Shown here: positions 7,786 through 15,844 of the stretch, piece after piece | How positions within the stretch are numbered: position 1 is the stretch's first letter | How the letters are laid out: every line of letters starts with the position of its first letter | Source of the DNA: Erwinia sorbitola | GTDB taxonomy: Bacteria; Pseudomonadota; Gammaproteobacteria; Enterobacterales; Enterobacteriaceae | Length of the DNA: 64,000 nucleotides | Reading direction: 5' to 3' | NCBI RefSeq assembly: GCF_009738185.1 | Contig: NZ_CP046509.1 | Coordinates: forward strand, 3,909,501-3,973,500 | Program-made: the position numbers and the translations under genes | The notes under the pieces: model-generated | The model's database searches: none | Told to the model about the DNA's origin: nothing | Seen by the model: only the letters and a program-made list of their open reading frames with translations

Positions 7786-10598
7786 GCAAACTTACGCTGT
7801 TCGCCGCTGCCCGCGACGTTAGTGACGCAACGACCGCAGACATCCGCATGTTCTGCGTTCTGACCGATGTCGTTAGTGTAATGCCAGCAGCGTGGGCATT
7901 TCTCGCCTTCTGCTTTGTTCAGGGCAATTTTCAGACCTTTCACCACGTCACTCTGCTGCGCATCGTCGCTCGCCTGCGCATAATCAGCGACCTGCGCGCC
8001 AGAGGTCAGCAGCACAAAGCGCAGCTCTTCACCCAGGCTGGTCAGCTTCGCCGCCAGTTCGGCATCGGCATACAGCGTTACGCTGGCTTCCAGAGAACCA
8101 CCAATACGCTTATCCGCACGCGCCTGCTCGATCACCTTGTTGACTTCACCGCGTACTTTCAGCAGTTCAGCCCAGTAGCTGTCGTTCATTGGCTGATTCT
8201 CTTCCAGGCTGAACAGCCCGTCGAACCACTCTTCGGTAAACACATACTGGCTGCGTTTGCCCGGCAGGTAGCCCCAGATTTCATCAGCGGTGAAGGACAT
8301 GATCGGTGCCATCCAGCGCACCAGCGCCTCCGCGATATACCACAGTGCGGTCTGGCAGCTGCGACGTGCCAGTCCATCAGATTTGGCGGTGTACTGACGG
8401 TCTTTGATGATATCCAGATAGAAGGAGCCCATCTCAACCGAGCAGAACTGCATCAGTCGCTGCACGACTTCGTGGAAATCATAGGCTTCATAAGAAGCCA
8501 CGATATCCTTCTGAGCATCCAGCGCACGGCCTACTGCCCAGCGGTCAACGACCACCATCTCTTCTGGTTTCACCAGATCGGTTTCCGGATTGAAACCAGC
8601 AAGGTTCGCCAGCAGGAAACGTGCGGTATTACGGATACGGCGATAGCTGTCAGCAGAGCGCTTGAGGATTTCGTCAGAAACGGCGATTTCACCGGAGTAA
8701 TCAGTTGATGCCACCCACAGACGCAGGATATCAGCGCCCAGCTTGTTCATCACGTCCTGCGGGCTGACGGTATTGCCCAATGACTTGGACATCTTGCGGC
8801 CCTGGCCATCAACGGTGAAGCCGTGCGTCAGTACCTGACGGTAAGGTGCTTTACCCTTCATCGCGGTAGAGATCATCAGCGAGGACATAAACCAGCCACG
8901 GTGCTGATCCGAACCTTCCAGATACATGTCGGGTTCGTTGCCGCCAAACTCAGGGCGGGCATCCACTACGGAATAGCTGGTTGATCCTGAATCGAACCAC
9001 ACATCGAGGGTGTCCGGCACTTTGACATAGTTGTCAGCATCGGCACCCATCAGCTCGCGGGCATCAAGATCCCACCACGCCTGAATGCCGTCCTGCTCTA
9101 CGCGCTGGGCAACTTTCTCCATCAGCTCCAGCGAGTCCGGGTGCAGCTGCTCGGTGTCTTTATGCACGAACAGCGCCATCGGTACACCCCAGGTGCGCTG
9201 GCGTGAGATACACCAGTCCGGGCGGTTAGCAACCATCGATTCGATACGCGCCTGGCCCCAGTCAGGGATCCACTGCACGCCTTTGATCTCTTTCAGCGAC
9301 TGCGCACGCAGGCCTTTTTGATCCATGCTGATAAACCACTGCGGGGTTGCACGGAAGATGATCGGTGTTTTGTGGCGCCAGCAGTGTGGGTAGCTGTGAT
9401 GCAGTTTCTCTACATGCAGCAGCGCACCTTTTTCACGCAGCAGCTCAACGATCATATCGTTGGCTTTAAATACGTTAACGCCGTCCAGCGTTGGGTAAGT
9501 TCCCGGCAGGAAGCTGCCGTCCGGCCCAACCGGGTTAGCCACTTCAATGCCGTATTTCTGACCGATAACATAGTCATCCGGGCCGTGACCTGGTGCCGTA
9601 TGTACCGCACCAGTACCGGCTTCCAGGGTCACATGTTCGCCCAATACTACCGGGGACGTATGGCCAAGGAACGGATGCTGGAAGCCCATCAGCTCAAGGT
9701 CTGCGCCTTTCGCTTCGCCCAGTACAGTCCAGGAGGCAATGCCAACGCGCTTCATCACGCTGTCGACCATATCTTTCGCCAGGATCAGCGCGCGGCCATC
9801 AATCTGTACCAGCTGATACTCGAACTCAGGATGCAGGGAGATAGCGCGGTTAGCGGGCATGGTCCATGGAGTGGTGGTCCAGATAACCAGGGCAATCGGG
9901 CCATCAACGCTGGCAGCAGCGAATTTAGCCTGCACCGCGTCTTTATCGACGGCGTTAAACATCACATCGATGGAGGGTGACGTTTTGTCGTAATATTCAA
10001 CTTCGGCTTCAGCCAGCGCAGAGCGGCAGTCCAGGCACCAGTGCACCGGCTTGGCACCTTTGTGCAGGTGACCATTACCAATGATTTTGCCCAGCGCACG
10101 GATGATATTGGCTTCAGTTTTGAAGTTCATCGTCAGATACGGACGATCCCAGTCACCCAGCACGCCCAGACGGATAAAGTCGGCTTTCTGCCCTTCCACC
10201 TGCTCGGCTGCATATTTGCGGCAGGCTGCACGGAACTCAGAGGCGCTGACTTTCTCCCCCGGCTTGCCGATCATCTGCTCAACTTTATGTTCGATAGGCA
10301 GACCGTGGCAGTCCCAGCCAGGAACATAAGGTGAGTCATAGCCCGCCATGCCTTTCGACTTAACGATAATGTCTTTCAGAATCTTATTAACTGAGTGACC
10401 AATATGAATGCTGCCGTTCGCGTAAGGAGGGCCATCATGCAGAATAAAGGTTTTTTTCCCTTTCTTGGCTTCGCGGATGATGCCGTACAGTTTGTCATCA
10501 TACCAACGTTGCAGCATGCCCGGTTCGCGCTTGGCCAGATCGCCACGCATCGGGAACCCCGTTTCCGGCAAATTCAGGGTAGATTTATAGTCACTCAT
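7782..10598 (-). CDS. ileS: Isoleucyl-tRNA synthetase
   Basis: Class I aminoacyl-tRNA synthetase charging tRNA-Ile in the cytoplasm. It is 938 residues, identical in length to E. coli IleS. The HIGH signature is at residues 65-68 (NGSIHIGHS) and the KMSKS loop (GRKMSKSLGN) near residue 600. A C-terminal zinc-binding segment (CPRCWHYTND...CGRCV) completes the bacterial-type enzyme. The large CP1 editing domain lies between them. It follows ribF by 36 bp in the conserved ribF-ileS-lspA-fkpB-ispH order. Confidence 0.98.
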   Translation of the reverse strand: MSDYKSTLNLPETGFPMRGDLAKREPGMLQRWYDDKLYGIIREAKKGKKTFILHDGPPYANGSIHIGHSVNKILKDIIVKSKGMAGYDSPYVPGWDCHGLPIEHKVEQMIGKPGEKVSASEFRAACRKYAAEQVEGQKADFIRLGVLGDWDRPYLTMNFKTEANIIRALGKIIGNGHLHKGAKPVHWCLDCRSALAEAEVEYYDKTSPSIDVMFNAVDKDAVQAKFAAASVDGPIALVIWTTTPWTMPANRAISLHPEFEYQLVQIDGRALILAKDMVDSVMKRVGIASWTVLGEAKGADLELMGFQHPFLGHTSPVVLGEHVTLEAGTGAVHTAPGHGPDDYVIGQKYGIEVANPVGPDGSFLPGTYPTLDGVNVFKANDMIVELLREKGALLHVEKLHHSYPHCWRHKTPIIFRATPQWFISMDQKGLRAQSLKEIKGVQWIPDWGQARIESMVANRPDWCISRQRTWGVPMALFVHKDTEQLHPDSLELMEKVAQRVEQDGIQAWWDLDARELMGADADNYVKVPDTLDVWFDSGSTSYSVVDARPEFGGNEPDMYLEGSDQHRGWFMSSLMISTAMKGKAPYRQVLTHGFTVDGQGRKMSKSLGNTVSPQDVMNKLGADILRLWVASTDYSGEIAVSDEILKRSADSYRRIRNTARFLLANLAGFNPETDLVKPEEMVVVDRWAVGRALDAQKDIVASYEAYDFHEVVQRLMQFCSVEMGSFYLDIIKDRQYTAKSDGLARRSCQTALWYIAEALVRWMAPIMSFTADEIWGYLPGKRSQYVFTEEWFDGLFSLEENQPMNDSYWAELLKVRGEVNKVIEQARADKRIGGSLEASVTLYADAELAAKLTSLGEELRFVLLTSGAQVADYAQASDDAQQSDVVKGLKIALNKAEGEKCPRCWHYTNDIGQNAEHADVCGRCVTNVAGSGEQRKFA

Positions 10599-10634
10599 CA
10601 GATTCTCGGTTCCGTATGTCGGTTCTATGTAAAC

Positions 10635-11570
10635 TTAAACCGATGTCTTCAGCCCAAAAAAGGTTCGGGCAGTCACCACATCGTTTGCAATTTGTTCTTT
10701 CAGTGCGTCGAGCGAGGCAAAACGCTGCTCGCTACGTATTTTTTCGCGCAGCACCACTTCAATATGGCGCCCGTAGAGGTCAAGAGAGACATCAAGCAGA
10801 TGTACCTCCAGCTGCTGGCGCAGCCCCGCTACGGTTGGCCGGGTACCGATATTTGCCACACCTGGCAACGGCGCACCCAGCCCTAAAACTTCAACGGCAT
10901 ACACCCCTTTAACCGGGGAAACCGTACGACGCAGCGGCAGGTTAGCCGTAGGAAAACCAATGGTGCGGCCCAGCGCATCGCCATGCACGACACGGCCAGA
11001 AATGCTGAAAGGACGCCCCAGCAGAGTCGCGGCCATTGACAGATTGTCCTCTGCCAGCGCCTGGCGAATCGCCGTGCTGCTGATGCGTTTACCATCATCG
11101 CAGAATGTCTGGGTGCTGATGACATCAAAGCCATATTCCACGCCAGCATTCTGTAATAACAGGAAATCGCCCTGGCGACCAGCGCCAAAACGGAAATCAT
11201 CCCCTACCGCGAGGAACTGAACGCCCAGTTTATCAACCAGCAGATCGGCGACAAAACTTTGTGCCGTACGGGCGGCAAAGCGGCGATCGAAATGCACACA
11301 CAGCACTGCATCAACGCCAGCCTGTTTAAGGTAACGAACTTTTTCCCGCAGGCGCGTCAGGCGCGCAGGTGCTTTCTCCGCTGCAAACAGTTCCAGCGGC
11401 TGAGGCTCAAACAGCATTACCATTACCGGTAAATTACGCTGACGCCCCTCTTTGCATAGCTGCGCCAGCAGCGCCTGGTGGCCGCGATGTACGCCATCGA
11501 AATTACCGATGGTCAGTACGCAGCCGCGATGCTGCTCTCTAAGGTTATGTATGCCGCGGATAAACTTCAT
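10635..11570 (-). CDS. ribF: Bifunctional riboflavin kinase / FAD synthetase
   Basis: Phosphorylates riboflavin to FMN and adenylylates FMN to FAD. It is 311 residues (E. coli 313). The N-terminal nucleotidyltransferase domain carries GNFDGVHRGHQAL near residue 23. The C-terminal flavokinase domain begins around residue 185 with GRVVHGDALGRTIGFPTAN and ends near TFFGLKTSV. It is first gene of the ileS operon and divergent from rpsT, as in E. coli. Confidence 0.96.
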   Translation of the reverse strand: MKFIRGIHNLREQHRGCVLTIGNFDGVHRGHQALLAQLCKEGRQRNLPVMVMLFEPQPLELFAAEKAPARLTRLREKVRYLKQAGVDAVLCVHFDRRFAARTAQSFVADLLVDKLGVQFLAVGDDFRFGAGRQGDFLLLQNAGVEYGFDVISTQTFCDDGKRISSTAIRQALAEDNLSMAATLLGRPFSISGRVVHGDALGRTIGFPTANLPLRRTVSPVKGVYAVEVLGLGAPLPGVANIGTRPTVAGLRQQLEVHLLDVSLDLYGRHIEVVLREKIRSEQRFASLDALKEQIANDVVTARTFFGLKTSV

Positions 11571-11886
11571 GGCTGGCTCAAATTTGTGGAAATCGGCGGA
11601 TTATACCTTGTACAGGCGTGAAGGTTAACCCACGAATACCGGCTTTCATGCTTTCTTCTCGCCATTTAGCTCTGTATGGTGCTGATCCGGAGCGAGTTGA
11701 TATTTTTCTTGTGAATAAGCTGTATTCGACTGCATGAAGCTGATAGAATCTTGCGCCATCGAAACGTAATCAAGTGCCACTGTTTGACCGGCGCTTATTT
11801 GCACAAATCCATTGACAACCGAAGGCGAAAAGGGCATATTCCTCGGCCTTTGAATTGTCCTCATAGAACTATTTGGGAGTTGGACC
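11571..11886. other. Divergent intergenic region ribF/rpsT
   Basis: This 316-bp gap holds the promoters for ribF (minus) and rpsT (plus). The strong rpsT-proximal promoter is listed separately. A second, weaker plus-strand candidate is TTGATA near 11699 with TGTATT 18 bp on, which could be the distal rpsT promoter known from E. coli. No gene is supported; E. coli has small yaaY hereabouts but I see no convincing counterpart. Confidence 0.5.
11812..11840 (+). promoter_or_regulatory. Sigma-70 promoter of rpsT (P2-like)
   Basis: TTGACA at 11812-11817 (a perfect -35) is followed after 17 bp by CATATT at 11835-11840. Predicted transcription starts near 11847, giving a leader of about 40 bases before the rpsT start codon. 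It corresponds in position to the main proximal rpsT promoter in E. coli. Confidence 0.75.
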
Positions 11887-12150
11887 TTGGCTAATATCAA
11901 ATCAGCTAAGAAACGCGCCGTAACGTCTGAGAAGCGTCGTAAGCACAACGCTAGCCGTCGTTCAATGTTGCGTACTTTTATCAAGAAAGTTTACGCGGCT
12001 ATCGCTACTGGCGATAAAGCGGCTGCGCAGAATGCATTTAATGATATGCAACCAATTGTGGACCGTCAGGCAGCTAAAGGCCTGATCCACAAGAACAAAG
12101 CTGCACGTCATAAAGCAAATCTGGCTGCACAGATCAGCAAACTGGCTTAA
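11887..12150 (+). CDS. rpsT: 30S ribosomal protein S20 (UUG start)
   Basis: Primary 16S rRNA-binding protein of the small subunit, 87 residues, very basic (ANIKSAKKRAVTSEKRRKHN). The start codon is TTG at 11887, with GGGAG about 6 bases upstream. No in-frame ATG precedes it and the N-terminus aligns exactly with E. coli S20. E. coli rpsT also uses UUG, and S20 represses its own translation there, so the weak start is probably functional. It is monocistronic, with its own promoter and terminator. Confidence 0.97.
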   Translation: MANIKSAKKRAVTSEKRRKHNASRRSMLRTFIKKVYAAIATGDKAAAQNAFNDMQPIVDRQAAKGLIHKNKAARHKANLAAQISKLA

Positions 12151-12180
12151 TGTCTGTTTGTTAATCAAGCTTTGATAAAG

Positions 12181-12208
12181 AAACCGCTTCGGCGGTTTTT
12201 TTATTTTT
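12181..12208 (+). terminator. Rho-independent terminator of rpsT
   Basis: AAACCGC/GCGGTTT forms a 7-bp stem with a TTCG tetraloop, followed by TTTTTATTTTTT. It lies 30 bp after the rpsT stop codon. Confidence 0.92.
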
Positions 12209-12256
12209 TATCCCTTCAGACAGATGTCTGCTGCTCTCTGTTACCTGTTTAAAAAA

Positions 12257-13150
12257 TCATCCTCCAGAAAATAATTCGCTGAAGTCACGGCTACAGATGC
12301 GCTGCACCGCCGGGTGTTGAATCATTCTTTCGGCAAAAATAACGTGATACTCCTCCATCACTGTCTCGATACATCCCAGTTCGACAATTCCCTCATGATG
12401 AAAACTCTCGCGCCCGTAAAGCGTAGGAGCCACAAAGATCGCCTGATTTGCCACACCAAACGCCTTCATCAGCGCCGCATCATCAAACTCCCCCAAAATA
12501 TCGACGTTCAGCCCCTGCGACTGGAACCAGTTGAGCACTTTACGGCCCAGCATAGAACGGCGGCCGGGGATCAAAAGTTTATGGCTGCTCAGACACTCAG
12601 GAAATGGCAGCGGTGGCAGCGGTGCATGGCACCAGAAACTTACCGCGCACTCGCCAAGCTTCACGGAGAACAGCCCCTCCTGCAATGAGGAACCCACTGA
12701 ACAGTCGGAGAGAATCATATCCAGCTTGTGCTGACTAAGCTGCTCCAGCAGTAGCTCATGAGTGGATTCAAAGCAGCGCAGATGAATAGGCTCACCCGCG
12801 ACTACTGCCGTTTCCAATATTTTGCTGACTACTCGCTTCGACAGGGCATCCGCCACGCCAACGTCGAACAGCAGGTTCGCCTCCTTGCGATAGTTGACGA
12901 TATCCAGCATCTCCTGGCTGAGAGTGAACATACGGTCAGCATAGCGGAACACCAGCTGCCCCAGCTCAGACGGCACCAGACCGCGTCCCTGACGTTTAAA
13001 CAGTTTGCCTTGCAGACGCTCCTCCAGCGATTTCAGCTGCCCGGTGACGGTCTGAGGGGCCAGATTCAGCACCTCAGCCGCACCGACCACGGAGCCGGTT
13101 TTGCACACTTGCCAGAAATAGTAGAGGTGGTTGTAATTCATCTGCGACAT
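12257..13150 (-). CDS. nhaR: LysR-type activator of nhaA
   Basis: Sodium-responsive LysR-family regulator that activates nhaA in E. coli. It has 297 residues (E. coli 301). The N-terminal winged helix-turn-helix (NYNHLYYFWQ...TGQLKSLEERLQGKLFKR) spans residues 4-65. The substrate-binding-like domain keeps family blocks such as LLFDVGVADALSKR and IPGRRSMLGRK. It lies 17 bp downstream of nhaA on the same strand, the conserved nhaAR arrangement. Confidence 0.95.
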   Translation of the reverse strand: MSQMNYNHLYYFWQVCKTGSVVGAAEVLNLAPQTVTGQLKSLEERLQGKLFKRQGRGLVPSELGQLVFRYADRMFTLSQEMLDIVNYRKEANLLFDVGVADALSKRVVSKILETAVVAGEPIHLRCFESTHELLLEQLSQHKLDMILSDCSVGSSLQEGLFSVKLGECAVSFWCHAPLPPLPFPECLSSHKLLIPGRRSMLGRKVLNWFQSQGLNVDILGEFDDAALMKAFGVANQAIFVAPTLYGRESFHHEGIVELGCIETVMEEYHVIFAERMIQHPAVQRICSRDFSELFSGG

Positions 13151-13167
13151 AGCCGGCTACCGTGCAA

Positions 13168-14343
13168 TTAATGCTGCGGCTGCGGGCGCAGTTTAATCCG
13201 CAGCAGAATATAGCCCGCAACTGCTGACAGCACTGAACCAGTCAGAATCCCCAGTTTCGCCAGCGTTACCATCTCCTCGTGCGCCGCATCAAACGCCAGC
13301 GAGGCGATAAAGATCGACATGGTAAAGCCAATACCGCACAGCACGCCGACGGCAGCAATATCCACCATCTTGGTATTTTCCGGCAGAGCGGCAATTTTCA
13401 GCTTCACCGATAGCCAGCAAATCAGCGTAATGCCCAGCGGTTTACCCACCAGCAGGCCAAGAATGATCCCCAGCGGAACCATAGAGAACAGCCCGTCAAA
13501 CGAAACGCCATTCAGTGAAACACCGGCATTGGCAAAGGCAAACAGCGGCAGAATAAGCCAGCTCACCCACGGATGCAGACCATGTTCCAGCTCGATAGCT
13601 GGAGAGTGCCCATCCTGTTTTTTCAGTGGAATAAACAGCCCGACAATCACACCCGCCAGCGTGGCATGTACCCCAGACTTCAGCACCGCCACCCACAGCA
13701 CTATGCCGACCAGCAGGTATACCGAGGTTCTGCGCACGCCGCACAGGTTGAGTACAGCCAGCACCACAATGGCAGCCGCAGCAACGCCCAGTGAGGTCAG
13801 CGACAGGTCATTGGTATAGAAAAAGGCGATAATCACAATCGCGCCAAGATCGTCGATAACGGCCAGCGCCATCAGGAACATTTTTAGCGCCGGAGGTACG
13901 CGGCTGCCGAGCAGCGCCAGGATACCCAGCGCAAACGCAATATCCGTAGCCGCAGGAATCGCCCAGCCGTGGATAGCCAGCGCATCGTTATGGTTCAGCG
14001 CTGCATAGATCAGCCCCGGAGCCAGCATTCCGCCCAGTGCCGCGATCAACGGGAACATCGCCCGCTCGCGCCCCCTCAGCGATCCCATCATCAGTTCACG
14101 CTTCACTTCCAGACCAATCATCAGGAAAAACAGCGCCATTAACGCATCATTAATCCATAGCAACAGGTCTTTATTGATATCAAGTGCGCCAATGCGGAAC
14201 TGAACCGGCAGCGCCAGAATGGCATGATAGGCCTGCTCAGTGCTGGCATTATTGGCAAGAAACATTGCTACCGCAGCGGCGATAATCAGCACCACGCCGC
14301 CAGTGGCATCGTTCTTTAAGAGTTTTTTTAGAAAGAGGGTCAT
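13168..14343 (-). CDS. nhaA: Na+/H+ antiporter NhaA
   Basis: Electrogenic inner-membrane antiporter exporting Na+ or Li+ for protons at alkaline pH. It is 391 residues with about 12 membrane helices (E. coli 388). The ion-binding double-aspartate motif of helix V is visible as FLMALAVIDDLGAIVIIAFF (around residue 163), as is PAATDIAFALGILALLG of helix IV. Transcription probably depends on NhaR, encoded next. Confidence 0.97.
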   Translation of the reverse strand: MTLFLKKLLKNDATGGVVLIIAAAVAMFLANNASTEQAYHAILALPVQFRIGALDINKDLLLWINDALMALFFLMIGLEVKRELMMGSLRGRERAMFPLIAALGGMLAPGLIYAALNHNDALAIHGWAIPAATDIAFALGILALLGSRVPPALKMFLMALAVIDDLGAIVIIAFFYTNDLSLTSLGVAAAAIVVLAVLNLCGVRRTSVYLLVGIVLWVAVLKSGVHATLAGVIVGLFIPLKKQDGHSPAIELEHGLHPWVSWLILPLFAFANAGVSLNGVSFDGLFSMVPLGIILGLLVGKPLGITLICWLSVKLKIAALPENTKMVDIAAVGVLCGIGFTMSIFIASLAFDAAHEEMVTLAKLGILTGSVLSAVAGYILLRIKLRPQPQH

Positions 14344-14565
14344 AACAGGCTCCGCTGTAAATCTCAGAGGGTTAAATCAGATGACCGCTAGCATACGTCT
14401 TTCGACCGCTCGAAAAAAACAGTTTATTCCCGCATCAGACATCGGAATTTACGAGCTATTAAGTTTTTTTAGCGGGAAGGGACAGGGGATAAGTGCAGAT
14501 GAAAGCCGGACTGCGAACGAAAAAGCCGCGCGAAGATGGCAGAAAAAGCGGATTTACTAATAAGT

Positions 14566-14592
14566 ACGGCCCCCTGATTATCAGGGAGCCGC
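14566..14592 (-). terminator. Hairpin 3' of dnaJ
   Basis: CCTGAT/ATCAGG at 14573-14586, extended outward by GGC/GCC with mismatches, forms a hairpin just after the dnaJ stop codon. The tail on the minus strand (CGTACTTATT) is only weakly T-rich, so it may be a weak terminator or an mRNA 3'-end stabiliser. The rest of the 254-bp nhaA-dnaJ gap shows no gene. Confidence 0.5.
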
Positions 14593-14597
14593 TGCGA

Positions 14598-15737
14598 TTA
14601 ACGCGTCAGATCATCAAAGAATTTCTTCACGCCATCGAAAAAGCTTTTAGAGCGCGGGCTGTTTTTCTCACCGGATGGACCGCCGAAGCTCTCCTCCAGT
14701 TCGCGTAACAGTGCTTTCTGCTTCTCACTCAGGCTGACCGGAGTTTCCACCACTACGCGGCACAGCAGGTCACCCTGCGCACCACCACGTACCGATTTCA
14801 CCCCTTTGCCACGCATACGGAACAGCTTACCGGTTTGCGTTTCCGCAGGAACTTTCAGCTTCACGCGGCCATCCAGCGTAGGCACTTCGATTTCTCCACC
14901 CAGCGCTGCCAGCACAAAGTTGATTGGCACTTCGCAGTACAGATTGTTCTCTTCACGCTCAAAGATATGGTGCTTACGCACCTGAACCTGAACGTACAGG
15001 TCGCCTGATGGCGCACCCTGCTCACCTGCTTCCCCTTCGCCGGTCAGACGAATGCGGTCACCGGTATCCACGCCAGCCGGAATTTTCACCGACAGGGTTT
15101 TCGAACGCTCAACCCGGCCATGACCATGACAGGCATTGCACGGATCTTTAATCACTGAGCCGCGACCATGACAGGTCGGACACGCCTGCTGTACGGTGAA
15201 GAAGCCCTGGCGCATATGCACCTGGCCAGCACCGTGGCAGGTGCCACAGGTTTGCGGCTGAGTACCCGCCCTGGCACCGCTACCGTGGCAGACATCACAC
15301 TCTTCCAGTGTAGGAATGCGGATCTCTTTGGTCACGCCGCGTACCGCTTCTTCCAGCGACAGCTCAATGTTGTAGCGTAAATCAGCGCCGCGTGCGGCAC
15401 GCTGCTGACGGCGGCCTCCGCCGAAGATATCGCCGAATACGTCGCCAAAGATATCACTGAAGTCAGCACCGCCACCGCCGCCGAAGCCGCCGTGACCGCC
15501 TCCCATACCGCCCTGTTCAAAGGCTGCATGGCCATACTGATCGTAAGCCGCACGTTTCTGGGCATCGGTCAGTATTTCGTAGGCCTCTTTGACCTCTTTA
15601 AACTTCTCTTCGGCACCTTCCCCCTGATTGCGGTCTGGGTGGAACTTCATTGCCAGGCGTTTATAGGCCTTTTTGATTTCACGCTCATCCGCCGATTTGG
15701 GGACGCCTAAAACCTCGTAGTAGTCTCTCTTCGCCAT
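14598..15737 (-). CDS. dnaJ: Hsp40 co-chaperone DnaJ
   Basis: Stimulates DnaK ATPase and delivers unfolded substrates. From ATG at 15737 (MAKRDYYEVLGV) the protein has 379 residues (E. coli 376). An ATG 24 bp upstream would add residues foreign to the family. The J-domain holds HPD at about residues 33-35. A glycine-rich linker, four zinc-binding CxxCxGxG repeats (CDVCHGSG, CGTCHGAG, CPTCHGRG, CNACHGHG) and the C-terminal substrate-binding domains follow. It is second in the dnaKJ operon, with a strong hairpin in the spacer. Confidence 0.97.
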   Translation of the reverse strand: MAKRDYYEVLGVPKSADEREIKKAYKRLAMKFHPDRNQGEGAEEKFKEVKEAYEILTDAQKRAAYDQYGHAAFEQGGMGGGHGGFGGGGGADFSDIFGDVFGDIFGGGRRQQRAARGADLRYNIELSLEEAVRGVTKEIRIPTLEECDVCHGSGARAGTQPQTCGTCHGAGQVHMRQGFFTVQQACPTCHGRGSVIKDPCNACHGHGRVERSKTLSVKIPAGVDTGDRIRLTGEGEAGEQGAPSGDLYVQVQVRKHHIFEREENNLYCEVPINFVLAALGGEIEVPTLDGRVKLKVPAETQTGKLFRMRGKGVKSVRGGAQGDLLCRVVVETPVSLSEKQKALLRELEESFGGPSGEKNSPRSKSFFDGVKKFFDDLTR

Positions 15738-15765
15738 TGTTATCGATCCTGCCCTTAACATGCAT

Positions 15766-15797
15766 GCACGGGCGTAGGATTTCTCCGACGCCCGTGC
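15766..15797 (-). other. Strong hairpin in the dnaK-dnaJ spacer
   Basis: GCACGGGCGT and ACGCCCGTGC form a perfect 10-bp stem, and the interior GGA/TCC can extend it, inside the 107-bp spacer. There is no T-tract. It would not terminate efficiently but could stabilise dnaK mRNA or reduce dnaJ output relative to dnaK. The structure is seen; the role is inferred. Confidence 0.6.
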
Positions 15798-15844
15798 TGG
15801 TAATCAATGGCGCATGACACGCCACCTTGCCCGCTCAAGGGCGA

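Noticed and set aside
11646..11984. 112-codon minus-strand reading frame across the rpsT promoter
   Set aside because: It runs antisense through rpsT and its promoter and has no similarity to known proteins.
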